From contig JBEOJY010000025.1 in NCBI GenBank assembly GCA_040275305.1, positions 1-45,613 of the forward strand: DNA of 45,613 bases, written 5' to 3'. Of the stretch, positions 23,981 through 33,604 are shown piece after piece (within the stretch, counting starts at the first letter, position 1; the number at the start of each line of letters is the position of its first letter). Made by a program: the position numbers and the translations under genes. This DNA is from JBEOJY01 sp040275305 (GTDB taxonomy: Bacteria; Pseudomonadota; Alphaproteobacteria; UBA9219). The notes under the pieces were generated by a model. That model was not told the origin of the DNA. It did no database searches and saw only the letters and a list, made by a program, of their open reading frames with translations.

Positions 23981-25848
23981 TGATATTATTTTGCAGCGTT
24001 TTTGTTACAGATGACACTATGTCCCGCTACGACAGAGGTAGGCTTCCCGATGCGTTGAATGACGACATTTTTCGCTATTACCTTGCGAGCATGTCCGTCA
24101 TTCCGTGGGAAGGGGTTTATGTTTATTGCGGGCTGGATGGGCGTTATGACACCCCCGAAACGCGCGAAAAAATTCAGCAGACTTTTATCGAATCCTTCGC
24201 GTCCGTGCCGCACCAATCTTTGGAATTTAACCGATTGCTGACTTTGGGCGAATGGCAAGCCGCGTTGCGACCCGCTTTAACCAGGCATCCGGACAGCCTG
24301 ATTTATTATTCCGGCAACCATGACCATATCTTTATTGATTATGATCTGGAGTGCCTTAACGCTTGCGTCGGGTTCGCCCAGAAGCACCGCTCGCAGAATC
24401 CTTTTATTTCCATTCCGTACTCCCACTGGCTTTTCGAGATTTCGCACAGAAGTCAGATCCTCTTAAACTCGCATCACTACATCGTCGGCACAAGCCAGCG
24501 GCGCGATTCCATTCAGATTCTCACGCCGGAGTTGATGCACAAATGGTTTTTCGAAGACAGCCAAAAAATCCCGCAAGATACTCGCGTCAGGCGCACCGAG
24601 GATCTGGGGTGGCTTGGCGCCGAGACTTTTCTACGCGTCGCTCCAAACCGCGAGCTTGTGCGCCACTTTGACGGAGATTCCCATATCTCGGTCGCTTGCG
24701 CGGATTATGCCCCGCTGAATATTCCCACCGGATTCTTCGAGCGCAACATTCGCATCGCGACTTATCCTGTCGGCGGACGCGATTACGCGGCGCTTGAACG
24801 GGAAGGCTATACCGTGTTCGATCCGTCGTGCCGCGATCTGGCCGCCGCAAAAGCCGGAGGCGCGTATGCGCGTCAGACCGCGCAGGATATTCCCTTGTTC
24901 TGGCGTTCGCGGATTTCGTCGATTGACGCTCCGCCAAACGAAGACGCGGCCGCGCTTCTTCGGCAACGCGACGCCGCGATGCACGATGTCGTGCGCATTC
25001 GTTATAATGTTGATCTGCCGACGGCAAAGACCATGTTTCCCGCCGCCTTTCGAACTCCGCTTCAGGATTGGGACGGGCTTGCCAGAACCGTGCCTTCGAA
25101 GGCTACAGACCGCACGAGCAGGAGTTTTGAATTACGCCGCGAGCTTGCCCGCTCCTACAAGGTTTCGCGCGCCGATGATGCGGAAGTCTCTATTGTCCTG
25201 CTGGATCGCCTGCCTGCGCCAGCGCTTTCGGATCTTTTCGTCGAGGACCTCGTTCAACTCAAGCAGACTTACAAAGTCGAATTTGTCTATGTCTGCATGC
25301 TGGAAGATTCCTTGCCGCGCTGGTACACGCCGTTCACCATGTCGTCGACGCTGGTCAGGGTGCAGCATCACGATCTCGTCGACGAGGTCTTGCACTATCA
25401 ATACGATTTTATGCCGGATAAATTGCAGGCGCTGAAATCCGCGCTTTCCCGATGCCACGCGCCGCTCGCCGTGGCGATCGAGATGACGCATGGCGCAACG
25501 CGGTTGCGCTTCCGGCCATTTGTGGAACGGGCGATTGCGCTGCGCAAGGGGCTGCCTTCCGGTTCGCTCGATGCTTTGGCATCTCCGACCTCCATTGCGG
25601 CGGGACCATCCGTGGTCTGCGATCCGCAACTGTTTTCCTCCATGGCGTTTCCCCGCGAACAGGTCTTTGACGTTCTGACCGCGCACGACGACTATGTGGC
25701 GCTCGATACATGGCCGCTTGCCAAGACTCTGTCCGCCGTGTTCAAGGCGCATGGGCTTCCCGTTCATGTGGCCGAACCTGCGAACAGCGTGGTCTTCCAT
25801 GGCCAATATCTTGGCCCCAAGCTGCTGCCTATCAACGGAAATTCCTGA
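23981..25848 (+). CDS. Large protein of unrecognised family, glycosyltransferase-like start
   Basis: A 621-residue protein from the ATG at 23981, which has AGGA about 10 bases upstream. The frame is open further upstream to 23848 and another ATG is at 24019. The N-terminus reads like the first strand of a GT-A or metal-dependent fold (MILFCSVFVTDDTMSRYDRG), then VYVYCGLDGRYD, then SLIYYSGNHDHIFIDYDLEC with a D/H-rich, possibly metal-binding loop. The C-terminal half (about 370-620) is separate in character (VSIVLLDRLPAPALSDLFVE, VEFVYVCMLEDSLPRWYTP). No signal peptide or membrane helix is evident. I do not recognise the family, so the glycosyltransferase reading is tentative. Confidence 0.7.
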
Positions 25849-25929
25849 TTTTCTCTAGCTATCTCCGGCCCAACAATGCAAGATTGGCATATGCGCCCTT
25901 TCTTGCTATGAGTGTGCGTTCCAGAGTTA

Positions 25930-26006
25930 GGACCCGTAGCTCAGCTGGATAGAGTGCTGCCCTCCGAAGGCAGAGGTCACGCGTTCGAATCGCGTCGGGT
26001 CCGCCA
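25930..26006 (+). tRNA. tRNA-Arg (CCG)
   Basis: Cloverleaf: acceptor GGACCCG/CGGGTCC, D-arm GCTCAGCTGGATAGAGT, anticodon stem CTGCC/GGCAG with loop CTCCGAA (anticodon CCG), T-arm GCGTTCGAATCGC, discriminator G and encoded CCA at the end. Confidence 0.96.
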
Positions 26007-26069
26007 AGGATTTTCTTTTTATCAAAAGAATTGGCATAAATCTGTCATGCTATTACTATGATATCTTCT

Positions 26070-26253
26070 CTAGCAGTCTGCTGAAAAACCTATCAGGAAG
26101 GCACAAAAAACAAATGGGATACGCCTTCGCGGGTGTGACGGCGCTTGTTGAGATGAATTTATCAATAAAAACAAGCATCATGCCCGCAGCATCCCATTTT
26201 CTTTTTTCTTTGAGCATGACCACCTCCAGAAACCTTTTGCAGCAGACTGCTAG
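26070..26253 (-). mobile_element. MITE-like element, copy 1
   Basis: 184 bp bounded by inverted ends: CTAGCAGTCTGCTGAAAAA at the left and the complement (ending cagcagactgctag) at the right. The interior holds the conserved block with aatgggat...cccgc...gggtgtgacg and, reversed, ggaggtggtcatgctcaaag. It codes for nothing. It is in opposite orientation to the copies at 27479 and 32951. A non-autonomous transposon (MITE) is the simplest reading; no matching transposase is in the window. Confidence 0.8.
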
Positions 26254-26377
26254 TTGAATCCGCGCTTCAAACAACGGCTTTGCGGTTTTTTTTACCGAAC
26301 GCAACAAGCGCTGTATAAAGAGGCGAAAAGGGAAAACATCAACAAAGGGAAACGCGCAGGAGAATGGCGGCGAAAAC

Positions 26378-27493
26378 ATGAAAAAAATTATGGTTTTGGC
26401 GGGCGATGGAATCGGCCCAGAAATTATGGCCGAAGTGACGCGGGTTCTGGAATGGTTCGTACGCAGGCGCAATTTGCCGATAGTCTTGGAACAGGATCTT
26501 GTCGGCGGCGCGGCCTACGAAGCCCACGGAACGCCGCTGGCCGCAGCGACGCTTGAACGAGCGCGAGCTGCGGACGCGATCTTGCTCGGAGCCGTTGGGG
26601 GACCGGCATGGGCGAACGTCGCTTATGACAAGCGTCCAGAAGCCGGATTGCTGGCTCTACGCAAGGAACTGGGGCTGTTTGCGAATTTGCGCCCGGCGCA
26701 GGTTTTCGATGCGTTGATCGACGCTTCGACGCTGAAGCCCGAAGTGGTGCGCGGCCTTGATATCATGATTGTGCGCGAACTGACGGGCGGCGTCTATTTC
26801 GGCGAGCCGCGCGGGATCGAAGAAATCGCGCCGGGGGAAAGGCGCGGAATCAACACGCAAGTCTATACGACCACGGAAATCCGTCGCATCGCGCGCGTAG
26901 CGTTCGAGCTTGCCAGACAAAGACAGAACCGGGTCTGTTCGTGCGAAAAAGCCAACGTCATGGAATCGGGGCTGCTATGGCGCGAGGAAGTGACAAAACT
27001 GCACGCGGAATCCTTTAAGGATGTCGAACTAACGCATATGTATGCCGACAATTGCGCGATGCAGCTGCTGCGCAACCCCAAACAATTTGATGTGATCGTG
27101 ACCGACAACTTGTTCGGAGACGTGCTCTCGGACGAGGCCTCAATGCTGACGGGATCGTTGGGCATGCTGCCTTCTGCATCGCTGGGCGAAGCGAACGCTC
27201 AGACCGAAGAAGGGGCAGGGGCGAGATTTCGGGCCATGTATGAACCCATTCACGGTTCAGCCCCCGATATCGCTGGAAAAGGCATAGCCAATCCATTGGC
27301 AAGTATCCTAAGCGCTGCGATGATGCTGCGCTATTCTTTTGGCTGGACCGCCGAAGCGGAAAGCATAGAAAAGGCAGTAAAATATGTGCTCGATGCCGGG
27401 GTAAGGACAGCCGACATAGCCGCCCCCGGTATGCCGCGTGTCAGCACCCAAGGCATGGGCGATGCCGTTCTGAAAGCGCTAGAAGTCTACTGA
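26378..27493 (+). CDS. leuB: 3-isopropylmalate dehydrogenase
   Basis: A 371-residue enzyme that oxidatively decarboxylates 3-isopropylmalate with NAD in leucine synthesis. Diagnostic stretches: VLAGDGIGPEIMAEV, GAVGGP, LRKELGLFANLRP, IVRELTGGVYFGEPRG, YTTTEIRRIARVAFELA, ADNCAMQLLRNPKQFDVIVT, NLFGDVLSDEASMLTGSLG and EPIHGSAPDIAGKGIANP. A GGAG site lies about 14 bases upstream of the ATG. No other leu genes are in the window. The last residues (LEVY-stop) and the TGA are encoded by the inverted end of the MITE-like element at 27479, and another inverted copy lies upstream, so the gene sits between two MITEs. Confidence 0.95.
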   Translation: MKKIMVLAGDGIGPEIMAEVTRVLEWFVRRRNLPIVLEQDLVGGAAYEAHGTPLAAATLERARAADAILLGAVGGPAWANVAYDKRPEAGLLALRKELGLFANLRPAQVFDALIDASTLKPEVVRGLDIMIVRELTGGVYFGEPRGIEEIAPGERRGINTQVYTTTEIRRIARVAFELARQRQNRVCSCEKANVMESGLLWREEVTKLHAESFKDVELTHMYADNCAMQLLRNPKQFDVIVTDNLFGDVLSDEASMLTGSLGMLPSASLGEANAQTEEGAGARFRAMYEPIHGSAPDIAGKGIANPLASILSAAMMLRYSFGWTAEAESIEKAVKYVLDAGVRTADIAAPGMPRVSTQGMGDAVLKALEVY

Positions 27494-27667
27494 AAAACGT
27501 TTCTGGAGGTGGTCATGCTCAAAGATAAAGAAAATGGGATGCTCGCCTCACGGGCATGACGCTGTTTTTTTTATTGAGAAATTCACCTCAACAAGCGCCG
27601 TCACACCCGCGCGGGCATCCCATGTGGTTAACGTGCCTGCCAAATGAGTTTTTCTGCAGACTGCTCA
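27479..27667 (+). mobile_element. MITE-like element, copy 2
   Basis: About 189 bp. The left end ctagaagtctactgaaaaa matches 17 of 19 bases of the copy-1 end, and the right end is tttttctgcagactgctca. The shared interior ggaggtggtcatgctcaaag, aaaatgggatg and gtcacacccgcgcgggcatc is present. It supplies the last codons and stop of leuB. It is inverted relative to copy 1. The remaining bases to 27883 show no gene. Confidence 0.75.
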
Positions 27668-27883
27668 AAGTTTTGGGAAAGATTAGTTGTAACCGCAAGC
27701 CTCATGCCTGCGAAGGAGCATCAAACTCCTGACCTTGACACAAACGTTTCGTTAGCGGAACCTGCGTGCCGGGTCGCGCGTTCATGTTCAAAACGAAGCA
27801 TAAAGTGGATATCGTGCCACGCTCGAAAAAATCTTGCCTGAAGCATCTTTACAAGTCAACGATCACTCCTTAGACCTCGTACC

Positions 27884-30088
27884 ATGAAAAAAATATACCT
27901 CGCAATTCTTGCACTTTCCTTCGCGCTTGTAACGGCTTGCTCTTCGGCACCTTCGCCTCTTGTAAAGCCTAACTTTGCGCTCACGCCACGCCTGAAACTG
28001 GACGTGGCGACTATTTCAGTTGTGGATCGCTCCGCCTTACCCACCGCTGATTCAACGCCTGAAGCGAAAGAGTTTAAGGCTATGATTCTGGCTTCGGTGC
28101 GCAAATGGGCTGCTTCCAATGTCGTGCCCGTAGGCACGTTCGGGGAAGCGATTGTGGTGATTCGTGACGCTAGCCTGAAAGCCCAGTCCGTCGCGCATGA
28201 TGACGACTGGTTTACGCGCCCGCAGACGACGAAATACATCGGACATGTCGAGATCGAGGTGAATGTCTCCGGCGTTGACAATGTGCGCGAACAGGCGACG
28301 GCACAGGCGGTTCGCTACGAAACTTTGCCAGATGCGCCGACAGTCGATGAGCGACTAGGAGTCTATTACCGCATAATTGATGGCCTGAACAAAGACCTCG
28401 ATACCAATCTGGGCGCGGCGATGCGCGAACATCTAGCAAGCTTTATCCTTCCGGGAGCCGCGCAGCTTGCGGAAGGCATCGGCAAGCAAAACGTGATGCA
28501 AACTTACCCAACAGGAGGTCGCTCCAGTCCCGTGCCTGGCCTGCCATATCAGCCCATAAACGCCAATGGCAACATGGCCCCCACGGCACCAGCCGCCGCA
28601 TCGCCCAAGCAAGACCAATTGGCGATGCAAACCATGCAATATGAAGCGAGCTATGTGCCGATTCCACCAGAGGAAATAGAACCGTCGCCCAAATCTGGCG
28701 AAACGCAGATGAAAAACGCTGTCTCAAGCAAACAGAGGCCAACGTTTCAACCCGCCAAAGCCGAAAAGCCAATATATGTTGGCAGCCATCAAGCGCAATC
28801 GCTAGGCGTAATCTCCAAAGGGGGCGCCTCCACAATGGTCATGGGCCAGCCAAGCTCCTTTGCGCCAGCAAAAAATGATGCGGCGCAAACGGCATCTGCC
28901 GTAGGAGGCTATGGCGCAATGCCTGTTTATCAGCCAGACCAAGCCCCAACGACTTTGAGAGTGCCGCACAGCGTAAAAGCGCCAGTTGCGCTAGCGCCAC
29001 CAAACCGGGAAAGCATAGCCGGGAATGTCAGTGATCTTCCTCCCACTGTGGTTGTTCAAGGCAGCCAAATTAAGCCCGCCTTGCATCCCGCCGCGCCGAA
29101 CGATCAACAGCCAATTCTAAGGGCCAAAATCGTGGCAACGCAACCTCCGGCGCTTCCCGTAATGCCGATGGCTACGAATACTGCGACGAGTGTCGCCCCA
29201 ATGGATTCTGATAAAACAACTTCTCAAGTCCTGTCAGAACCCCAAGCGCCGGAAGCAAAAGAATCTGGCGATGAGGCATCGCCCGCGCCGTCTCGCACGA
29301 TGACAGTTGTCGGCGCAGGGGGAAGAATAAGAACCGTGACGTTCCCCGCGACACCCTTGCCGGAACCCCGCGCTGTCGGTCTAGTCCCGCTAAGCCAGCC
29401 GTGGCCAAAACAAGAGCCAATTGCGGAACCGCCGCAACTTGCGCCTATGGTTGAAAACAAACCACTAAGCCCATCGGCCGAAGAACAAAATCTAAACATG
29501 GCCGTCAAGCCTGTGGAGGTTCTCGATATGGGCAAACAGCCGCCAATGCTGCAGCAACACGTCATGACTCAACCACCTGTCAGGACTATAGCTCCGAGAA
29601 TGGTGCCGCCATCGGTAACCGCCGATGTGCAACCGACTGCTGTTGCCCCGACGCAAGCAGGCTATAACCTAGCCGCGCCTGCGGGAGGATCGCCGGCGGC
29701 GCAGATCGTCTCGATCCCTCCAATGACGGCATCGCTGCCACAGCCAAGACAGGGAGAACAGCTATATCCCACCGTCAGCCCAGCTTCTGGCGCGCGACCA
29801 AATATGGCTCCTGCGCCTCAGCTGCAACCCGGCGAACCTCTGTACCCGACCGCAAGATATTCGGCAGGATCACAACCACAACCCGCAGTCGCCCCTGTGT
29901 CTGCCCCGCAGCTTCCGGAAGCATCGTTCCCGGTGCTGTCTTCACAGATAATACAGCAACCCGTCGCGAATCAGGGAGCTCCATGCCCTGTGCCGGCCAG
30001 CGGATCGGTCGCAGCCTACGGAACGAATTGCGCAGCAGCTTTGTCTTCCCCGTCTTCCTACCCGTCATCCCCCTTCGCAGTAGAATAG
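27884..30088 (+). CDS. Proline-rich lipoprotein
   Basis: A 734-residue predicted lipoprotein of unknown function. The N-terminus MKKIYLAILALSFALVTACS ends in a lipobox with the acylated Cys19. Residues about 25-190 look folded (TPRLKLDVATISVVDRS, YIGHVEIEVNVSGVD, RLGVYYRIIDGLNKDLDTN). From about 195 to the end the chain is low complexity: Pro, Gln, Ala and Val rich with repeats such as QPRQGEQLYPTVSPA and QLQPGEPLYPTARYS, probably disordered or cell-wall spanning. The folded domain seems conserved-protein-like but I cannot name it. A Gtr-type glycosyltransferase gene follows four bases after the stop, suggesting cotranscription. No strong ribosome-binding site is visible. Confidence 0.85.
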   Translation: MKKIYLAILALSFALVTACSSAPSPLVKPNFALTPRLKLDVATISVVDRSALPTADSTPEAKEFKAMILASVRKWAASNVVPVGTFGEAIVVIRDASLKAQSVAHDDDWFTRPQTTKYIGHVEIEVNVSGVDNVREQATAQAVRYETLPDAPTVDERLGVYYRIIDGLNKDLDTNLGAAMREHLASFILPGAAQLAEGIGKQNVMQTYPTGGRSSPVPGLPYQPINANGNMAPTAPAAASPKQDQLAMQTMQYEASYVPIPPEEIEPSPKSGETQMKNAVSSKQRPTFQPAKAEKPIYVGSHQAQSLGVISKGGASTMVMGQPSSFAPAKNDAAQTASAVGGYGAMPVYQPDQAPTTLRVPHSVKAPVALAPPNRESIAGNVSDLPPTVVVQGSQIKPALHPAAPNDQQPILRAKIVATQPPALPVMPMATNTATSVAPMDSDKTTSQVLSEPQAPEAKESGDEASPAPSRTMTVVGAGGRIRTVTFPATPLPEPRAVGLVPLSQPWPKQEPIAEPPQLAPMVENKPLSPSAEEQNLNMAVKPVEVLDMGKQPPMLQQHVMTQPPVRTIAPRMVPPSVTADVQPTAVAPTQAGYNLAAPAGGSPAAQIVSIPPMTASLPQPRQGEQLYPTVSPASGARPNMAPAPQLQPGEPLYPTARYSAGSQPQPAVAPVSAPQLPEASFPVLSSQIIQQPVANQGAPCPVPASGSVAAYGTNCAAALSSPSSYPSSPFAVE

Positions 30089-30091
30089 GGA

Positions 30092-31843
30092 ATGCCAAAG
30101 GTTGGATCATTGCTCGCAAGCAAGGCTTCGCTAAGCGGATCGCATCTGACCTTTATGCCGACAAAGGGCGAGCGTGGATACAGTCTTGCCCTGACGCTGC
30201 TGCTGATCATGCCGATTGTTTTTGGCGTGATAGCCGTGGCGCTCGGACAAGACGCTAATTGGGATCTCCGCAACTACCATTGGTACAACGCATACGCGCT
30301 GTTGAACGGACGATTTGGCGCTGATTGGCTGCCATCGCAAACGCCATGGTTCTACAACCCCGCGCTTGACGTTCCGTACTACATTCTGGCGACGCATGTC
30401 CCCGCCAGAGTGGCTGCTTTTGCGCTTGGGATCGTGCAAGGCCTGAATTTCATCCCGCTATTCATGCTGGCCCATGCCAGCCTCCGCGTTCCTAACCCCC
30501 GACACAAAATCTGGATTTGTGCCGCGCTGGCGATGCTCGGTATGCTCGGTGGCGGAGGTATTGCGCTGTTGGGAACAACCTTCTACGACAATGTGACAAG
30601 CCTCGGCATATTTGCGTCTGCGCTATTGGTCTTGCGGTACGCGCCAGAATTTCTTGGCCAGACCGCGTTCCAGTCGATTGAGCGCCATGCGAATGACAGC
30701 AGTAAGCAGACAAAAAAGACAACGCAATTTATCGTTACCCTGCGCGCGCTGGGGTTAGCCTTGCTGTGTGGTATTCCCGCCGGGATCATGATGGGGTTGA
30801 AGCTCCCCTCTGTAGTGTTTTGCGTGGGACTATGCGGGGCTATTTTCCTTGCGGGCGGCCCCTTCGCAAAAAGAGTCACGGCGAGCGCTGCCTTCGGACT
30901 AGGCGTCTTGATCGGGGTCGCCATATCGTTGGGGCCGTGGGCCTTGCATCTTCAGAAAGAATTTGGCAGCCCACTATTTCCGTATTTTAATGAAATCTTC
31001 CGTTCCCCGCTAGCCCCCCTGACCAGCGCGCGCGATACGCAATTCGTGCCGAACAAAATTTATGACTATCTGGCGTTTCCCTTCATCCTGATCGACCACC
31101 CGCGCCGCGCGGGAGAAATCGACTGGCGCGACCTGCGTTTGCCCGTTCTGTACATTCTGCTCCCGGTTGCGGTGTGCGCGCGACTTGCGTTTGGTCGCAG
31201 CAAGGCGAAGCCGGACAACATGGCCGAACCTTATGCCATGCGCTTCCTGCTTTGGCTGGCTGTGCTGTCATATGCCGTCTGGCTGGTGATGTTCTCGATC
31301 TACCGTTACGCAGTGCCTTTGGAGATGCTGGCTCCGCTGTTGATTGCGCTGACAACCTCTATGTTGCCCGTAAAAACCGGCACACGCAGCCAAATCGCGT
31401 TGTTTTTGCTCGTCGTGATCGCGGCGACGATCCAGCCGGGCGATTGGCGCCACCGCAAAGAGTGGCTTGATCGCGTTGTGGAGGCGGACATTCCGCCGAT
31501 TGAAAACAGCGGGAAGGCAATGATCCTGATGGCGGGGTTCGAACCATATTCCCATCTTGTGACGCAGTTCCCGCAAGACGCGAAGTTCGTGAGGATTCAA
31601 AGCAATTTCGCCAGTCCAGACCAAGACAAAGGCATCAACAAAATTCTCCACAAAGCGGTGGAAAGCCATAAAGGCGACTACCTGATTCTAATTCCCCCAT
31701 ATCAGCATGGTCTGGCGCAAGAAGCGTTGAGCTATTATAAGCTGTCCGCATCGTGGAAGGACTGCCGCAAGGTCATCGACAAACTGTATGATAATGCCGA
31801 GTTCCACCTTTGCCCGGTGCGACGAGTCACAATTAAGCGATAA
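30092..31843 (+). CDS. Polytopic membrane glycosyltransferase (GT-C type), Gtr-like
   Basis: A 583-residue inner-membrane protein with about ten hydrophobic helices (LALTLLLIMPIVFGVIAVAL and others) and a soluble C-terminal part from about 455. The first external loop carries the acidic motif DANWDLRNYHWYNAY expected of GT-C enzymes that use lipid-linked sugars. An internal ATG at 30155 (MPTKGERGYS) is an alternative start and removes a poorly conserved leader. The next genes are a polyprenyl-phosphate sugar transferase and a GtrA-type flippase. The trio matches GtrC-GtrB-GtrA cell-surface glycosylation sets; the acceptor is unknown. Confidence 0.8.
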   Translation: MPKVGSLLASKASLSGSHLTFMPTKGERGYSLALTLLLIMPIVFGVIAVALGQDANWDLRNYHWYNAYALLNGRFGADWLPSQTPWFYNPALDVPYYILATHVPARVAAFALGIVQGLNFIPLFMLAHASLRVPNPRHKIWICAALAMLGMLGGGGIALLGTTFYDNVTSLGIFASALLVLRYAPEFLGQTAFQSIERHANDSSKQTKKTTQFIVTLRALGLALLCGIPAGIMMGLKLPSVVFCVGLCGAIFLAGGPFAKRVTASAAFGLGVLIGVAISLGPWALHLQKEFGSPLFPYFNEIFRSPLAPLTSARDTQFVPNKIYDYLAFPFILIDHPRRAGEIDWRDLRLPVLYILLPVAVCARLAFGRSKAKPDNMAEPYAMRFLLWLAVLSYAVWLVMFSIYRYAVPLEMLAPLLIALTTSMLPVKTGTRSQIALFLLVVIAATIQPGDWRHRKEWLDRVVEADIPPIENSGKAMILMAGFEPYSHLVTQFPQDAKFVRIQSNFASPDQDKGINKILHKAVESHKGDYLILIPPYQHGLAQEALSYYKLSASWKDCRKVIDKLYDNAEFHLCPVRRVTIKR

Positions 31844-31854
31844 GGGAACAAGCC

Positions 31855-32802
31855 ATGACAAGCATCGCGGTGTTGGTGCCTTGCTATAACGAGGAAACCG
31901 CCATCGGCCAAGTCGTCGAAGATTTTCGCCGCGCCTTGCCCGGCGCGTCGATCTATGTCTACGACAACAATTCGCGTGACAAGACGGCGGAAGTCGCGCG
32001 TCAGGCAGGGGCTATTGTGCGCAACGAGCCGCTTCAGGGCAAAGGCAACGTCGTGCGCCGCATGTTCGCGGATATCGAAGCCGATATTTATGTTCTGGTC
32101 GATGGTGACGCGACTTATGACGCGGAATCAGCGCCGAAGATGGTCGAGGCGCTGATCAAAGGCCCCCTCGACATGGTCAACGGCGCGCGCGTCACGGATA
32201 TCGAAAAAGCCTACCGCCCCGGCCATCGCTTCGGCAACTGGCTGCTGACCAGCATGGTGGCATGGACCTTCGGCAACCGCTTCACCGACATGTTGTCTGG
32301 CTACCGCGTTATGTCGCGCCGCTACGTCAAAAGCTTTCCGGCGCTGTCCGCAGGATTTGAAACCGAAACCGAGCTGACCGTCCACGCGCTGGAACTACGC
32401 ATGCCGACGGCGGAAATCGCGACGCCGTACAAGGATCGTCCGGTCGGATCTGTCAGCAAACTAAGCACCTTCCGCGACGGATTCCGCATCCTCTGGACCA
32501 TCATGGTGCTGGTCAAGGAAGAACGACCGATGCAGTTCTTCTCCCTCATCGCGTCCGCCCTCGCCGTCTTCTCGATCGCGCTGATGACGCCCGTATTGAT
32601 CGAATATGCCAAAACCGGCATGGTCCCGCGCCTGCCGACGGCGGTGCTTTCCACCGGCCTCATGATCATGGGCTTTCTCAGCCTCTCTTGCGGCCTCATT
32701 CTGGAAACCGTCACGCGCGGAAGACGCGAAATGAAGCGCATGCGCTATCTCAACATCCCGGCCCCCGACACGCCGACGCCCGGAAGCGGCTATCGCGCGT
32801 GA
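31855..32802 (+). CDS. Family-2 glycosyltransferase, GtrB/DPM1-like
   Basis: A 315-residue enzyme that probably transfers a sugar from a nucleotide donor to polyprenyl phosphate on the cytoplasmic face. GT2 signatures: VLVPCYNEETAIGQVVEDF, YVYDNNSRDKTAEVA, LQGKGNVVRRMF, the DxD in VLVDGDATYD, and GNWLLTSMVAWTFGNRFTDM. Two C-terminal membrane helices (about 225-245 and 262-283) are typical of GtrB. It starts 11 bases after the GT-C gene (AAGGGAAC site). The partner GtrA-like gene lies 390 bases on, separated by a MITE insertion. Confidence 0.9.
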   Translation: MTSIAVLVPCYNEETAIGQVVEDFRRALPGASIYVYDNNSRDKTAEVARQAGAIVRNEPLQGKGNVVRRMFADIEADIYVLVDGDATYDAESAPKMVEALIKGPLDMVNGARVTDIEKAYRPGHRFGNWLLTSMVAWTFGNRFTDMLSGYRVMSRRYVKSFPALSAGFETETELTVHALELRMPTAEIATPYKDRPVGSVSKLSTFRDGFRILWTIMVLVKEERPMQFFSLIASALAVFSIALMTPVLIEYAKTGMVPRLPTAVLSTGLMIMGFLSLSCGLILETVTRGRREMKRMRYLNIPAPDTPTPGSGYRA

Positions 32803-32854
32803 AAATTGACAGTCAAATCCACATCGCCCTACATGTTCGTGCGTTGTTTCAGAA

Positions 32855-32912
32855 CGAGACTCGTTGTAGTCGCTTCGCTCCTCGCGATGACGGACCTTTC
32901 CGCGACGTATGT
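32855..32912. repeat. Partial 'gtcattgcgaggag' family repeat
   Basis: The stretch cgcttcgctcctcgcgatgacggac matches the right end of the palindromic family seen at 21295, 36364 and 44241, without a matching left half. It is probably a truncated copy. Confidence 0.5.
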
Positions 32913-32950
32913 CTTGATAAGCCCCATGAAGAGTTTGAGAAGGATTTAGT

Positions 32951-33142
32951 CTAGCAGTCTGCTGAAAAATGTTTTTGGAGGTGGTCATGCTCAAAGAAAA
33001 TGAAAATGGGATGCCCGCTTTCGCGGGCATGACGCTTGTTTCTATTGAAAAATTTTCTTCAGATAGTGTTGTCACACCCGCGAAGGCGGGTGTCCCATTT
33101 GGTTATTGCGCCTTTCTGATGAGTTTTTCAGCAGACTGCTAG
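32951..33142 (+). mobile_element. MITE-like element, copy 3 (best preserved)
   Basis: 192 bp with perfect 19-bp inverted ends (CTAGCAGTCTGCTGAAAAA and its complement). The interior has ggaggtggtcatgctcaaag and two GC-rich stems (cccgctttcgcggg and cccgcgaaggcggg). It splits the gtrB-like and gtrA-like genes. Immediately after it, the 14-mer cccaaagcattaat occurs twice (33144-33157 and 33163-33176) around a ctag. Confidence 0.85.
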
Positions 33143-33192
33143 CCCCAAAGCATTAATCTAGACCCAAAGCATTAATAAGGAATCGAACATCC

Positions 33193-33600
33193 ATGCAGAC
33201 TGAGAAAATGCGGGAAACGGCCATCCAGTTTTTGAGGTTTGGCCTCATCGGCGGCCTCGGATTCATTGTCGATGTCGGGTTCTTTCATATCGCGCTCGAC
33301 ATTCTGGAACTTGGGCATTATGGCAGCGCCGTCTTCTCGTTCCCTTTCGCCGCCACCTTTACATGGCTCGGCAATCGCGTCTTCACCTTCAAGGACCGCA
33401 ACGCGGGCCACGCCGGAGCGCAGTGGGCGAGGTTCCTCGCCGTCTGCGCGGTCGGCTTCGTGCTCAATCGTGGAACCTATAGCCTCATGGTGATGAACCT
33501 GCCTCTGGCGCACAGCTATCCCGTGCTGGCGCTCTTCGGCGGCACTATGGCGGGCATGGTGTTTAACTTCGTGTTCTCAAAACGGCTGGTGTTCAGGTAA
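33193..33600 (+). CDS. GtrA-family flippase-like membrane protein
   Basis: A 135-residue protein with four hydrophobic helices. The N-terminus QFLRFGLIGGLGFIVDVGFF and the motif FTWLGNRVFTFKDR after helix 2 are GtrA-family hallmarks, and the C-terminus FNFVFSKRLVFR is typical. GtrA proteins are thought to flip polyprenyl-phosphate sugars to the periplasm. The expected partner gtrB-like gene is upstream across the MITE copy 3. An AAGGAA site lies about 11 bases before the ATG. Confidence 0.92.
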   Translation: MQTEKMRETAIQFLRFGLIGGLGFIVDVGFFHIALDILELGHYGSAVFSFPFAATFTWLGNRVFTFKDRNAGHAGAQWARFLAVCAVGFVLNRGTYSLMVMNLPLAHSYPVLALFGGTMAGMVFNFVFSKRLVFR

Positions 33601-33604
33601 AAAC

